In this document: piece by piece, positions 33,344-42,266 of the stretch
Position numbering within the stretch: the first letter of the stretch is position 1
How the letters are laid out: every line of letters starts with the position of its first letter
Assembly (NCBI GenBank): GCA_028554795.2
Contig: CM068842.1
Span: 52,837,608-52,901,607, forward strand
From: Sinohyriopsis cumingii
Lineage: Eukaryota; Mollusca; Bivalvia; Unionida; Unionidae
Direction: 5' to 3'
Length of the DNA stretch: 64,000 bases
Position numbers and translations under genes: made by a program
The notes under the pieces: model-generated
What the model was told of the DNA's origin: nothing
Database searches by the model: none
Seen by the model: only the letters and a program-made list of their open reading frames with translations

Positions 33344-33718
33344 CTATCTTGCTCCCATCAGTCCTCCCAACATGGTTCCCAAGACTCCTTTCAGTATGGG
33401 GCCTAACAAGAGGGGTAAAATGCCTCCGCGTTGAACCAACATCTTCTTTTTTTGACGAATGGGAATTTTCTTTTGAACCATTTGACGATGTTTGCCTAAG
33501 CATTGTTTCTGGTGTTTGGACAAAGGGATTGTGCCTTTCAAAACGTTCAAACAACATTCGCAGACGGTATCGATGACCTTTTTGGAGGCCGTTTGAATGA
33601 GTTTTTTTCGTAGGGGTGGAGAAGCTTTGGACAGGACAGATAACAGGTCCCCATGTTTGGCTAAACGTGGTGGCAGTCCTTTCCTTTTCTTTCCTTGGGG
33701 TTTTCTGAAGGGTGACAT
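33344..33718 (-). CDS. pX-like small basic core protein
   Basis: 124 residues from the ATG at 33716-33718 (MSPFRKPQGKKRKG); the longer frame to 33799 has only a GTG start. It contains VCECCLNVLKG, a basic KKKMLVQRGGILP, and a hydrophobic Gly-rich tail (LLLGPILKGVLGTMLGGLMG). This matches the recurring Maverick protein likened to adenovirus pX/pVI. The same K-(I/L)-L-x-R/K-GG pattern occurs inside the next gene (33778-34725), which suggests an old duplication. Confidence 0.62.
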   Translation of the reverse strand: MSPFRKPQGKKRKGLPPRLAKHGDLLSVLSKASPPLRKKLIQTASKKVIDTVCECCLNVLKGTIPLSKHQKQCLGKHRQMVQKKIPIRQKKKMLVQRGGILPLLLGPILKGVLGTMLGGLMGAR

Positions 33719-33777
33719 CTTTGAATCTTTAGGAGCACCAAAAGAACACTGATACCCTACTTGGTCACAGGCCTTTT

Positions 33778-34725
33778 TTATACTGGAACGCGTCGCCACT
33801 GATTGTCTTTACGGCGTATCAACTTCATGACAGGCATGACACGTCGTGCAGGGGTACGTAACGGACTAAATCGAGCCAGTTCTTGCTTGGACAAATCCAG
33901 TAAACTTTGTAACATGCCCGATCTTTCATGGACTTTGATTTTGGGAGAAGGTAATTTGTGAGCAGCAGCCACTGCCGCTAAATTGGAAGGTCCTGCCACT
34001 GGGGAAGTTCTTTTGGGGGTCATCAACGGAGAAGTTCTTGGTGTGATTAACGTCTCCAAGTACTCTTCAGTTCCTGGTGACATCAACGGAGAAGTGGATA
34101 AACGTGAGGCTGTCGGAGACACAGTCACCGATGTGGCAGGTCGTGGTTTGCGAGTGTAAGGCTGCGTCCTGGCCGCAGTGCCTCTCTTGCGACTAGTTTT
34201 CTTCTGTGGACTTTTCTTTTTCTGGGGACTTTTTCTCTGTTTCTTTTTCTGGGGGCTTCTTTTCTTTTTTCGGGGTGGTGTCTGGTAAGAGGAGGGTCCC
34301 GCCACTGGAGAAGTTCTTCTCTTTGGGGACCTGGTCTTTTTCTTCTTGGGGCTTCGTTGAACTTTTGTCTTAGGGATAACTTTGGGGGCATTAGGATCCC
34401 ATCTTAAGAGTGAGCGAATGATGACCCCTCCTAGAGTACCGCTCCCTCCAGGTTTCAAAATGATTTGTTTTTTGGTTTGAGTGTCGATGCGGGGATCGGC
34501 CAGTTGGACCAAAGCGACTTTGTTTCGATCGAAAAAGCGTTTGGTTTGATGAGGAATCTGAATGATTCCTTGGAGTAATTGACGTGCCGTCACCGTGAAC
34601 CATCGTAAGACTTCTTTGAGACTAGCTTCTAAGACACGAGCTCGTGTTTGTGGATCTTTTTCTCGACTGATGCCATACAAGGCACGAATCAATTTGACGG
34701 GAAGATGCGACTGAAGGGACGTCAT
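33778..34725 (-). CDS. Large lysine/proline-rich DNA-binding core protein
   Basis: 315 residues from the ATG at 34723-34725 (the frame is open to 34731 but starts TTG). The N-terminal 110 residues hold VALVQLADPRIDTQTKKQII and KPGGSGTLGGVII, a pX-like module. Then come repeated KKKxxSPxK units (RSPQKKKQRKSPQKKKSPQK) and SPLM(T/S)P repeats typical of condensing or nuclear-targeted proteins. It probably binds packaged DNA. The E1 copy is broken. Confidence 0.6.
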   Translation of the reverse strand: MTSLQSHLPVKLIRALYGISREKDPQTRARVLEASLKEVLRWFTVTARQLLQGIIQIPHQTKRFFDRNKVALVQLADPRIDTQTKKQIILKPGGSGTLGGVIIRSLLRWDPNAPKVIPKTKVQRSPKKKKTRSPKRRTSPVAGPSSYQTPPRKKKRSPQKKKQRKSPQKKKSPQKKTSRKRGTAARTQPYTRKPRPATSVTVSPTASRLSTSPLMSPGTEEYLETLITPRTSPLMTPKRTSPVAGPSNLAAVAAAHKLPSPKIKVHERSGMLQSLLDLSKQELARFSPLRTPARRVMPVMKLIRRKDNQWRRVPV

Positions 34726-34768
34726 GTTCAAACTGTGTGTGAGACAGACGAAAAAGGTTCTGAGGTTT

Positions 34769-35524
34769 TTATAGATTTTTTGATGGGGAGTGAAATGAAG
34801 TCGAGGACGGAGACGTGTACAGGACAGGCCCTCCGTCTTGGCACCAGTGGTGAAACAAGTGGGTACGAAATCACAAATCCTCGGGAGTGGTAGGTTTCAA
34901 ATCGACGAGTAAATAGGCGTGTGGCGTTTGAGTGGCATCGTCGTACGCCTGAGTCAGCCAAGGCGTTCCTAACTGTTTGGCTAAGACTTGCACTTGCGAT
35001 TTATCTCGAGGGCTTTTAAACAAGACCACGTAATGTGCATTGAGACTGATGGTGCGATGGGCTTTACTTTGTTGAAACAAATTTTGGGTGACGTAAACGA
35101 CACTGGCATTACGGTGATGCCCTTTGCGCGTGAACCACAATTTAATTTCTTCTTCGTCTTCTCCTAACATGTCGTCGAAAATGACCAAATGGGTTAGACG
35201 GGAGTCAGAGACGATGCCGTCGTCTTCTTTAGGAATGCCTTCCACAAACACGATAGAATCGCCTTGACTTTCTCGCAAAAGGCTGTACGCCGATTGCCAC
35301 TCTTTGTAACACCACACGATCCGTTGAGGTGGCCGATCGATCAAATGATGTTTATGTTCGATCAAACGTTTGACGAATTCGGTTTTGCCAGAACCGCTAG
35401 GTCCAGCAATGAGCATGTTAAAGGGATGGCGAAGATACAAAGCCTCCCAACTGGCACGATCTAAGTGTTCGTCGATGACTTTGACAGTAGAGGAAGAGGG
35501 AGCAGAGACAGCAGAGGTAGCCAT
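34769..35524 (-). pseudogene. A32/FtsK-type genome-packaging ATPase, premature stop
   Basis: Starts ATG at 35522-35524 (MATSAVSAPSSST). Walker A AGPSGSGKTEFVKR, Walker B LTHLVIFDDML, and the downstream YVTQNLFQQ and NAHYVVLFKSPRD are as expected for Maverick packaging ATPases. An in-frame TGA (34871-34873) ends it at TPEDL. E1 has CGA at the matching codon, and the frame continues about 34 codons with E1-like sequence (LFHHWCQDGG) to a TAA at 34769-34771. The ATPase core is intact, so the shortened form could keep some function, but the natural C-terminus is missing. Confidence 0.86.
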
Positions 35525-35608
35525 GGTGTGAGAAATGTCACTTGTGACACGAAAAACAAACAAGACAAGAGTTTATTTACTTTTTTCAGAACACGTTTAT
35601 TGAATGTT

Positions 35609-35938
35609 TCAAATATGAACACGAAAGACAAAAATACATACAACCCAAATAGTGATGTACAGGAATATAAAACACAGCAAAGCGATCAAAGTGGAATATA
35701 AACAAGTGTCTGTACAACATGTTTTGGGTAACCAAGATGTCCTAGGGACAGTGTGTAATGTTCTTACAGTCTCTACATGAGGTATTGTCACACAAGTGTC
35801 CTCCCGGAATGACCTTTCAGGAATGTCCATGACAGTCCTGTCTTGAAGCGAGTGGTTGTTCTCGGTGACGGGTTCTTCTGGCACCGTCACTAACACAGGT
35901 TGAAAAGTAACTTTTTTCCTTGAACAACTCTTGTGCAT
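35609..35938 (-). CDS. Small tail-anchored membrane protein
   Basis: 110 residues from the ATG at 35936-35938 (MHKSCSRKKVTF), a start shared with E1 (MPKSC). A hydrophilic domain (PVLVTVPEEPVTENNHSLQD) ends in one C-terminal membrane helix (STLIALLCFIFLYITIWVVC). Its 5' end overlaps the previous gene in another frame. A reverse-strand AATAAA lies about 32 nt past the stop (35572-35577). Function unknown. Confidence 0.55.
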   Translation of the reverse strand: MHKSCSRKKVTFQPVLVTVPEEPVTENNHSLQDRTVMDIPERSFREDTCVTIPHVETVRTLHTVPRTSWLPKTCCTDTCLYSTLIALLCFIFLYITIWVVCIFVFRVHI

Positions 35939-36373
35939 ACTGGGCGACTTCTTGGGTCCAAGCCTCAAAACCCCCCTTTTTCCAGTCACGAACATCTGTC
36001 CAATGAGGGTGTAAGTCACAAGCTACACACACATCGTCATACACGTCTTGGGTAGCTAAAAGTTGACGAATCTTTTTTTCCTGTTGAGGTCGAGAAGTAT
36101 CCAGATGAAACCGCAAGGCTTTGAGCAAAAGGAGTTTTTCGTGACCATTTAAGGCCATGGAGGTGGTAAGTACTGATCGTAAAGAGTCCACAAAGAATCG
36201 GCTGGTAAACGAAATCCCAGAAAACAAGTCACTAAGACACACACCACTTGTCGTCCCAAATTGAATGGACACAGTTCTTGTAATAATCGATGGTAATGAT
36301 CCACGGTTTGAATATGGTCATTGAGTTCCTTCCACGGAATCTGTTGGATTACATACGACATAAGTCGTGGCAT
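35817..36373 (-). pseudogene. Conserved small gene (IPWKE protein), frame-shifted
   Basis: The 5' part (36373 to about 36230) reads YVIQQIPWKELNDHIQTVDH; the 3' part (from about 36235 to 35817) is in another frame with SGISFTSRFFVDSLRSVL and VYDDVCVACDLHPHWTDVRD. In E1 the junction is in one frame, so E2 has an indel near 36230. The 5' end overlaps the F-box-like gene. No family recognised. Confidence 0.55.
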
Positions 36374-36836
36374 AGCTGCCTGTTTTTATAGTCTCTTTGT
36401 TTCGAAAAGAATACACGTACTTTCTAGCCAGTGATGTTCGTTTTCCAGCTGGGAATGTAAATCTTGCATACTGTAACCGAAACGTCAGAGTTCGATTAGA
36501 AGTTTCCTCTTCCGCTAAGTAGATTCCACGGAAAATATGTTGGTAATCCTTTACCTCGTCTTCCTCAATGGGTTGCTCTAGGTGAATCTCGAAGTAACCA
36601 AAATGATCAACACGTGAATCATCGGGGGCCTGGAAGTATTGAACAAGGTCTGACCACGGAAACAATTTCTGACGAATCAGTTCTCTTATACCCTTCAGGT
36701 ACCAGTGGTTAAAGATCTGGTGACGTAACGGATGCAATTGTTCTTTACGTTTCACTTGTATTTTGACCAGCTCTCGGTAAATGCGTTCTCTCAACTCCAC
36801 AGGCAAAGCACGAATGTTCTCTTGCAAAGTATCCAT
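36318..36836 (-). CDS. F-box-like protein, paralogue 1
   Basis: 172 residues. The N-terminus (MDTLQENIRALPVELRERIY, then RELVKIQVKRKEQ) resembles the LPxEL..I start of an F-box. The first ~55 residues are almost identical to the neighbour at 36849-37304, and the bodies then differ (FPWSDLVQYFQAPDDSRVDH here). This pattern, a constant N-terminus with a variable body, fits an adaptor family, perhaps recruiting different targets to a cullin ligase. The F-box call rests on one short motif and is tentative. Confidence 0.5.
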   Translation of the reverse strand: MDTLQENIRALPVELRERIYRELVKIQVKRKEQLHPLRHQIFNHWYLKGIRELIRQKLFPWSDLVQYFQAPDDSRVDHFGYFEIHLEQPIEEDEVKDYQHIFRGIYLAEEETSNRTLTFRLQYARFTFPAGKRTSLARKYVYSFRNKETIKTGSYATTYVVCNPTDSVEGTQ

Positions 36837-36848
36837 GAATAGGTCATA

Positions 36849-37304
36849 CTAAATCCTCTTTGGTCTGACACAAGAAATGTACTCTTTGCACAAACATGGT
36901 TTCACTTCAGTGTCGAATTTAAATCGTTGAGTCACTAATCTACACATTACAATTCGTTCAGAAGTTTCCTCTTTCACTAAGTTGACATTGTGTTCAAGAT
37001 GTTGGTAATTCGTTAACTCTTCCTCTGGAATTCGATGCAGTACGTTTACAATGATGTAACTACAATCGTCCATACCAAACCAATCCTTTTTAAAACTAGA
37101 GGATCGTTGATCAATGTCTGTCCGATGGAACACTTTCAATTGAATCAATCCTTGTATAGCTTTCAGGTACCAGTGGTTCAAACACCGGTGACGTAACGGA
37201 TGCAATTGTTCTTTACGTTTCACTTGTATTTTGACCAGTTCTCGATAAATGCGTTCTCTCAACTCCACAGGCAAAGCACAAATGTTCTCTTGTAAAGTAT
37301 CCAT
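36849..37304 (-). CDS. F-box-like protein, paralogue 2
   Basis: 151 residues with the same N-terminus (MDTLQENICALPVELRERIY) and a distinct body (HRIPEEELTNYQHLEHNVNL, then CRLVTQRFKFDTEVKPCLCK). The shared DNA block is 36715-36836 against 37184-37304. It lies 13 bp from paralogue 1 and 29 bp from the BIR gene. E1 has one close relative and one divergent one at the same place. Confidence 0.5.
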   Translation of the reverse strand: MDTLQENICALPVELRERIYRELVKIQVKRKEQLHPLRHRCLNHWYLKAIQGLIQLKVFHRTDIDQRSSSFKKDWFGMDDCSYIIVNVLHRIPEEELTNYQHLEHNVNLVKEETSERIVMCRLVTQRFKFDTEVKPCLCKEYISCVRPKRI

Positions 37305-37332
37305 GAACAGATTATTATGGTAAGAAGTTACT

Positions 37333-38070
37333 TTAATGTCTCGGTCCCACTAAGGGTAAGTAATGACAATTCGGTGACCATCGAGCATGTTCTACGTAGG
37401 CCGAATCTTGCGGTTCCCAGTGGTGCAGTGACACACCGCAACTGAAGCACTTGACTTTATCTCCTTCGCCCAAGTAGAAAAATCCGGCTCTGGCTAATTC
37501 TTCAGGGGTCGGTCCTCCCAGATACTTTGGCCATTTTCCTTTGAACGATTGAAGACGATTTTCAAAGTCGCAGTATTCCGACAAACGCACAGGGAACGAA
37601 TATTCGTCTTTCACAGGTTCGTTTCGATGAGGGTTAGGTGACAGGAACAGGAGTTTGCTCAGGGCTGGATGACATCCGTAGGGAGGTAAACGTGAAGGTC
37701 GACATTCCCCTTTAAACCCGGTAAAATGTCTAAGAGGACGAGCGGCATCGCTTTCACATCCCTCAGGTTTGACACGCACAGCATCACTTTCCATGACAGG
37801 GGCAGTGAGAACAAAGTTCCCATGATGCTTTACGGCATCGCTCAGGTCACAACGTACAGCATCGGTCCCATCGCAAGGCTCACAATCGCACTCGTCTGCA
37901 AACTCCGTTACGCAGTTACAATGGTAACCACATGGACAATCGCAGTTTCCTTCCGGACATTTTCCGTCGCAATGCATGGGTCTTATCCATCCAATATTAG
38001 TCACACTAGAGGAAGATACAACTTTTTTACAATCCCCAAACTGAAACGATGTCTTTTTCAAAGTATTCAT
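37333..38070 (-). CDS. BIR-domain protein (IAP-like)
   Basis: 245 residues. The C-terminal 75 form a baculoviral IAP repeat: RLQSFKGKWP, LARAGFFYLGEGDKVKCFSC, then HHWEPQDSAYVEHARWSPNC. The zinc ligands C-x2-C-x16-H-x6-C are present. No RING follows. The N-terminal half has a Cys cluster (CPEGNCDCPCGYHCNCV) and three SDAV/TDAV-type short repeats. Virus-borne BIR proteins can block host cell death. That role here is inference from the family. The E1 copy is broken. Intact frame, typical Maverick accessory cargo. Confidence 0.88.
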   Translation of the reverse strand: MNTLKKTSFQFGDCKKVVSSSSVTNIGWIRPMHCDGKCPEGNCDCPCGYHCNCVTEFADECDCEPCDGTDAVRCDLSDAVKHHGNFVLTAPVMESDAVRVKPEGCESDAARPLRHFTGFKGECRPSRLPPYGCHPALSKLLFLSPNPHRNEPVKDEYSFPVRLSEYCDFENRLQSFKGKWPKYLGGPTPEELARAGFFYLGEGDKVKCFSCGVSLHHWEPQDSAYVEHARWSPNCHYLPLVGPRH

Positions 38071-38228
38071 CTTGTTCGCTCGGTCTTGGTAGTCCCAATG
38101 AACTATCGATCTTGCCTAGGGTTCCTTTTTATATACAGACCAATACCAACGTGACCGTACGGTAAGGTGAAATGATTGGGAAGTCGCACTCGCTTCTGGT
38201 ACACGATTTGATAGACTTTTTCCAAGGG

Positions 38229-41200
38229 TCAACTGACGATGTGGTGAGTGGGTAAACGTACAATCTTGTTCGGTTGATAGGTGGTCACTTTAAAGTTTCC
38301 ATCCTCTCCCGATTGCAAGGCTTCTTTCAATACCCCAAAGTTGACCACTCTACTGGTACGATAATTCAGAGTCAGTCCTTTCACTTTGCACGTCGTGTGC
38401 ACTTCTCCTTGTTTGTCCCGGTATTCGTAGCCGTAATTTTTGGGACCGCCACTGACGAAACTTAGAATCTTGTCGTCGGGATGCTCGTCTGTCCAGGCTC
38501 CTAAACGGTCTCCTTCGATGTTAGGGTGATGTTGAATCGGGTGATGGATGTAAATGCAACTGTCCGTGTCAAAGTACAGGACGCGTTCTTCTAACAGTTC
38601 TAAAGCTTCGTACAATTTTAAGCGAGCATGGGCTGTCACGTAAGCCGCAATGATGACATTTCCAAAAGGGTCGTCTTGTACAAAGTCCAGATCTTCTTCG
38701 TAATTGACCAAGATTAAATTCTCTCGAACGACGTCCACGTGTTTCATGTATTTGGTTTTGTCGTGAATCATCTGGAAGTAGCGGGAAGGTTCTGTCAAAT
38801 ATTCCGTCTTGGGTAAACACGGCCGTTGTGCCATTTTACCCCACAAGCAATTTAACATCACTTTGGCAAACGATCGCCTGCCTTCGTTTTTCTCAATGTG
38901 GTCTAAAGTGATGCCTTCTTGTTCGTAATATTTCTCTTTGAATTTTATTTGGTCTTCGGGAGTGTGACACCAGGAAGGATAGCCGCTGGCTTCTTGCTTC
39001 AGTTTCAAAAAGGCATCCACGTAGTCGGCGAAAATGCCTTTCTGAGTAGGGTCACCCTTGTGGTACTGTTGTGTCTTAGGAAAGTGGCAAATTTCGTATA
39101 CTTCTAACAGTTGGTATCCCATGTCCAGAGCTTTGAACAATTCTACGCTGACCCAGGTTCCCGTCAAGGCCCGTTCTTCCTGGGTGTGCTGACAAGGCTG
39201 GTCTTGGTTGCACGTTTCGGCACAAGTACGGCACAAGGAACACATCAGTTTGCCTTGACAATGGTGAGGTAAGACGGGATGGTATAGGTTCGTGGGAGGC
39301 AAAACTTTACACTTGATCAAGCCTTCGTATTGTCGAATGTTTTTCAGGTCGATGTGTTCCGTGAACAATTGCGGGTGCCCTACAGGAAAGCGACAATATT
39401 TGCACACGTAGGGATACAGCGAACACACGTCCAAGTATTTGATTTCTTCTCCTTTCTCTTCGTCGGCTTGGTACAGCAAACAGGTGGCATTGGTCCTTCC
39501 TCCGTACAAACTATCCCTCGGGTTCAGCGGGTCCATGAACTGGTAACTTTCCACGGCACGTTTAAACTCGGGATCGGTTTTCATACGGTGATCGTACTCG
39601 TGTTCCCACATTTCCACCACTTGGTATCCTTGCTGTTCTAACTTTAGGCGTCGCTGACAAGTGTCCTGGTACAAGTTTTCCATGGTTCGTTGCAAAAACT
39701 GATTTTTAGTGCCACGGTCAGGGTAACAAACAGGACATCCGTGAAATAAGCAACCGTTAAACTCGTACACGATCTTGGGGTTTTCTAAGTCCCAGCCATC
39801 GACCGAATACGTTCCGATGGTCTTTGCGCCCCCTCCGTTGCGAGCATGCTGAATCCACTTGTCTTCCTTGTCGCACAAGTAATGTAACCAACGTAGGGCT
39901 TTGACCGAGTACTGACGTTTGACAAAGTGGGTCGTTTGAGGACTGATGACAGCCACGGTCTTTTCAGGCATGAATCGTTGTCGATACACTAAGGAACACG
40001 CTTTGGCAATGGTGCAAGCTTCTTTCAAAGGATCGACCCCTCCGTGTTCCATGAACAGTTCTCGAAATTTTCCACAGCAACGCCGTAAAATGTCCACGTC
40101 GGAACGACAATACTTTAGCATTTCTTCCTGAAAGTCGAAAGGGTCCGAGGCGTGAATCTGGTACCAAGCGTAGAAAGCTTCTCGTTGTTCGGTACGCATG
40201 TTGTCGGGGTCGTAATAGTGAGCCTCTGGTAAATGGGGTAGAACGGCATGTTGATTGGCTTCCGTATTGAAAAAGTGTGGAAAGTACCCTTTAGCCATTT
40301 CTGTCATTCCAAACGTTTTAGGCATTCGACTCAAAGGCATGGCCAAATAGCTCATCGAATCTTTAAACTGTACTTGTCCCACTTGCATGAAAATGATTTT
40401 GGCTCCGTTCAAAGTCACTTTAGGACGTTCGGTGCCTTGTTCCGTATAGTACCTCAAAAGAAACTGTCCATCGTATCCGGAGAAATTGTGAGCCATCACC
40501 GTGGCATGACGATGACAATCTCCGTAACGTTCGATGTCCTCTTGGCTCCACGTCTTGTCGACGGGGTCTAAGACCCATTGGGCAAAATCGGCTAACGTGT
40601 TTGGTCCCCGAAAGATTTTTTCACGCCCTCCGGGAATCTTGCTACAGTGAGGGCAATGACTGAAGATAGGTTCTTGAATGCACTTCTCGCACGCTCGATG
40701 AGCCACGCAGAAATTAGGAATGTGAATGCCAGTCTCTTGCATGCATTCGAAATCGAAAAAGATGAAATTGCCTTTCTTCCTGTGACCGTCCTCTTTCTCT
40801 GGTGGGGGTTGGTATTTTTGCACGTAACATTGGTGTTCCAAGTCCACGATGTGGTGACAAATGTGACATTTTTTCTTTCCTCGACATACGTGTGCCTTGG
40901 TACTATTGGTACGTATGACTTGTTCACACGTAGGGCACAATCTCAGGAGTTGACAAGCGCATTTTTTCTGTGAACCTTGCGTCTTCAAATGTTGTTGGTA
41001 ACAGGTAGGGCTGACAAACGTGCGCAGACAAGTGGAACAAGGCACTGGTTCTTCGCTCAGACAGGGTGAAGAGGCCAAACATCCTGTGCATTTCGATCCA
41101 CAATGCTTGTGTTGCTCTCGATTGTTATAACCATGGTCACATTTCTCACAGTAATAACCGTATACTAGGAATCCGGTGATACTGGTAATGGTATCGAAAT

Positions 41201-42164
41201 GGTCATCGTGATGATAAACATGAATGTATTTTCCGTCCTTAAAATCTTGGCCTCGAAACAATAGAGGCCCGCGCATTTCTTGAGGGTGCACTTTCAAGGT
41301 GTATCGTGGAGCTAGGACATCTTGCAATTTTTGCATCTCAGGAATGCCACAGGGTGTGTCTTTGGACAGTCCGGCTTGTTGTAACAGGAGTTCTGCTTCG
41401 TTTCGTTGTTTGGCTCGGTCGGAACGTTGAATAGTGTCCCAGGTTCTTTTCCATTCTACCGTGTCGTTCTTGTTGGCATAGGTTCGTCCCACCACGATGG
41501 CACGGGCTAAACACATCTGGTCATGAGGGTTGTTAATTCGGACGAGACTCGTTTTGGTGTTGCGAAGGTCGTCCACCAATAACATCTTTTTGCGTCCTGT
41601 CCCTTGAGGAGGAGAGACGTGGGTCATGTCCAGTGTGGCTTTACCATCGGTGATGTCAAACTGATCATTAGATTGTTGTACGTGTTGAATCTTGTCCATG
41701 ACTTTGGAAGCAGTCAATTCTGCAGGGGTGCTAAACTCGATCCAAACAGGGGATTTCAAACCGTCGTGTTGTATGGAAAGTCTCAAGCGATCGTCTTCTT
41801 TGGGTTGACATTGTCGCTTGAGTGCAGTGAGCAAAGAATCCCACACCTCGGTGATGAACACTTCTGCTTTCTCTAACGGCACTTCAGCCTTGAAATCTTT
41901 AAACTTCACCGTGTATTTGTAAGCCGTGGTTCTAAATTTTCTAGAGGAGCGCTTTTCCGTCTCTCGAATGGAATAGTACTTTTCAGGGTTGACAAAGGGT
42001 GGTGGACTTGGTTTAGAGGGTTCGGATTCTGGTTCACTCATGTCCTCTTCAAAATCACTGGCATGAATTTGTGCCAAGATTTCAGCCCTGGTACGAGGCG
42101 ATAGATCACGTTTCTGCCTCTTACTTTCTTCTTGTTTCTTCTCGAATGAATGGGATCGTTTCAT
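38229..42164 (-). CDS. polB: Protein-primed family B DNA polymerase
   Basis: 1311 residues, full length. N-terminal disordered and basic region; Cys/His-rich zinc-binding segment at about 335-450 (CEKCDHGYNNREQHKHC, CPTCEQVI, CHICHHIV); exonuclease motifs I (FIFFDFECMQE, ~465), II (HNFSGYDGQF, ~557) and III (YCRSDVDIL, ~684); polymerase motifs A (LDVCSLYPYV, ~911), B (KVMLNCLWGKMAQR, ~1100) and C (YFDTDSCIYI, ~1197). This is the Maverick replicative enzyme. The frame is open throughout with all catalytic residues visible. It diverges from the CCHC gene across an 86-bp promoter. No separate terminal-protein gene is evident; the N-terminal region may supply it. Confidence 0.96.
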   Translation of the reverse strand: MKRSHSFEKKQEESKRQKRDLSPRTRAEILAQIHASDFEEDMSEPESEPSKPSPPPFVNPEKYYSIRETEKRSSRKFRTTAYKYTVKFKDFKAEVPLEKAEVFITEVWDSLLTALKRQCQPKEDDRLRLSIQHDGLKSPVWIEFSTPAELTASKVMDKIQHVQQSNDQFDITDGKATLDMTHVSPPQGTGRKKMLLVDDLRNTKTSLVRINNPHDQMCLARAIVVGRTYANKNDTVEWKRTWDTIQRSDRAKQRNEAELLLQQAGLSKDTPCGIPEMQKLQDVLAPRYTLKVHPQEMRGPLLFRGQDFKDGKYIHVYHHDDHFDTITSITGFLVYGYYCEKCDHGYNNREQHKHCGSKCTGCLASSPCLSEEPVPCSTCLRTFVSPTCYQQHLKTQGSQKKCACQLLRLCPTCEQVIRTNSTKAHVCRGKKKCHICHHIVDLEHQCYVQKYQPPPEKEDGHRKKGNFIFFDFECMQETGIHIPNFCVAHRACEKCIQEPIFSHCPHCSKIPGGREKIFRGPNTLADFAQWVLDPVDKTWSQEDIERYGDCHRHATVMAHNFSGYDGQFLLRYYTEQGTERPKVTLNGAKIIFMQVGQVQFKDSMSYLAMPLSRMPKTFGMTEMAKGYFPHFFNTEANQHAVLPHLPEAHYYDPDNMRTEQREAFYAWYQIHASDPFDFQEEMLKYCRSDVDILRRCCGKFRELFMEHGGVDPLKEACTIAKACSLVYRQRFMPEKTVAVISPQTTHFVKRQYSVKALRWLHYLCDKEDKWIQHARNGGGAKTIGTYSVDGWDLENPKIVYEFNGCLFHGCPVCYPDRGTKNQFLQRTMENLYQDTCQRRLKLEQQGYQVVEMWEHEYDHRMKTDPEFKRAVESYQFMDPLNPRDSLYGGRTNATCLLYQADEEKGEEIKYLDVCSLYPYVCKYCRFPVGHPQLFTEHIDLKNIRQYEGLIKCKVLPPTNLYHPVLPHHCQGKLMCSLCRTCAETCNQDQPCQHTQEERALTGTWVSVELFKALDMGYQLLEVYEICHFPKTQQYHKGDPTQKGIFADYVDAFLKLKQEASGYPSWCHTPEDQIKFKEKYYEQEGITLDHIEKNEGRRSFAKVMLNCLWGKMAQRPCLPKTEYLTEPSRYFQMIHDKTKYMKHVDVVRENLILVNYEEDLDFVQDDPFGNVIIAAYVTAHARLKLYEALELLEERVLYFDTDSCIYIHHPIQHHPNIEGDRLGAWTDEHPDDKILSFVSGGPKNYGYEYRDKQGEVHTTCKVKGLTLNYRTSRVVNFGVLKEALQSGEDGNFKVTTYQPNKIVRLPTHHIVS

Positions 42165-42266
42165 CTTGAAAGCAAAAAGTCAAATGACTCAAGTTCAAAC
42201 ACCATAAACTACTTTATAGTCATAGCAGACCAGCGTATATAAAAGGGTGTGTGTCTTGTCCTTTCA
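42165..42266. promoter_or_regulatory. Divergent promoter between polB and the CCHC gene
   Basis: A minus-strand TATA box (CTATAAAG, 42212-42219) lies about 48 bp before the polB ATG. A plus-strand TATA box (TATATAAAA, 42236-42244) faces the other way. In E1 the plus-strand box (TATATATAAAGG, near 44959-44970) is conserved although the polB start is deleted. The plus transcript should begin near 42270. Confidence 0.65.

Noticed and set aside
33719..33799. Overlap between the pX-like and the large basic gene
   Set aside because: The upstream part of the pX-like frame has only a GTG start. With the ATG at 33716-33718 the genes do not overlap.
40592..40973. Open frames on both strands inside polB (about 110 codons each)
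   Set aside because: They are shadows of the Cys/His-rich polB coding sequence and show no independent conservation.
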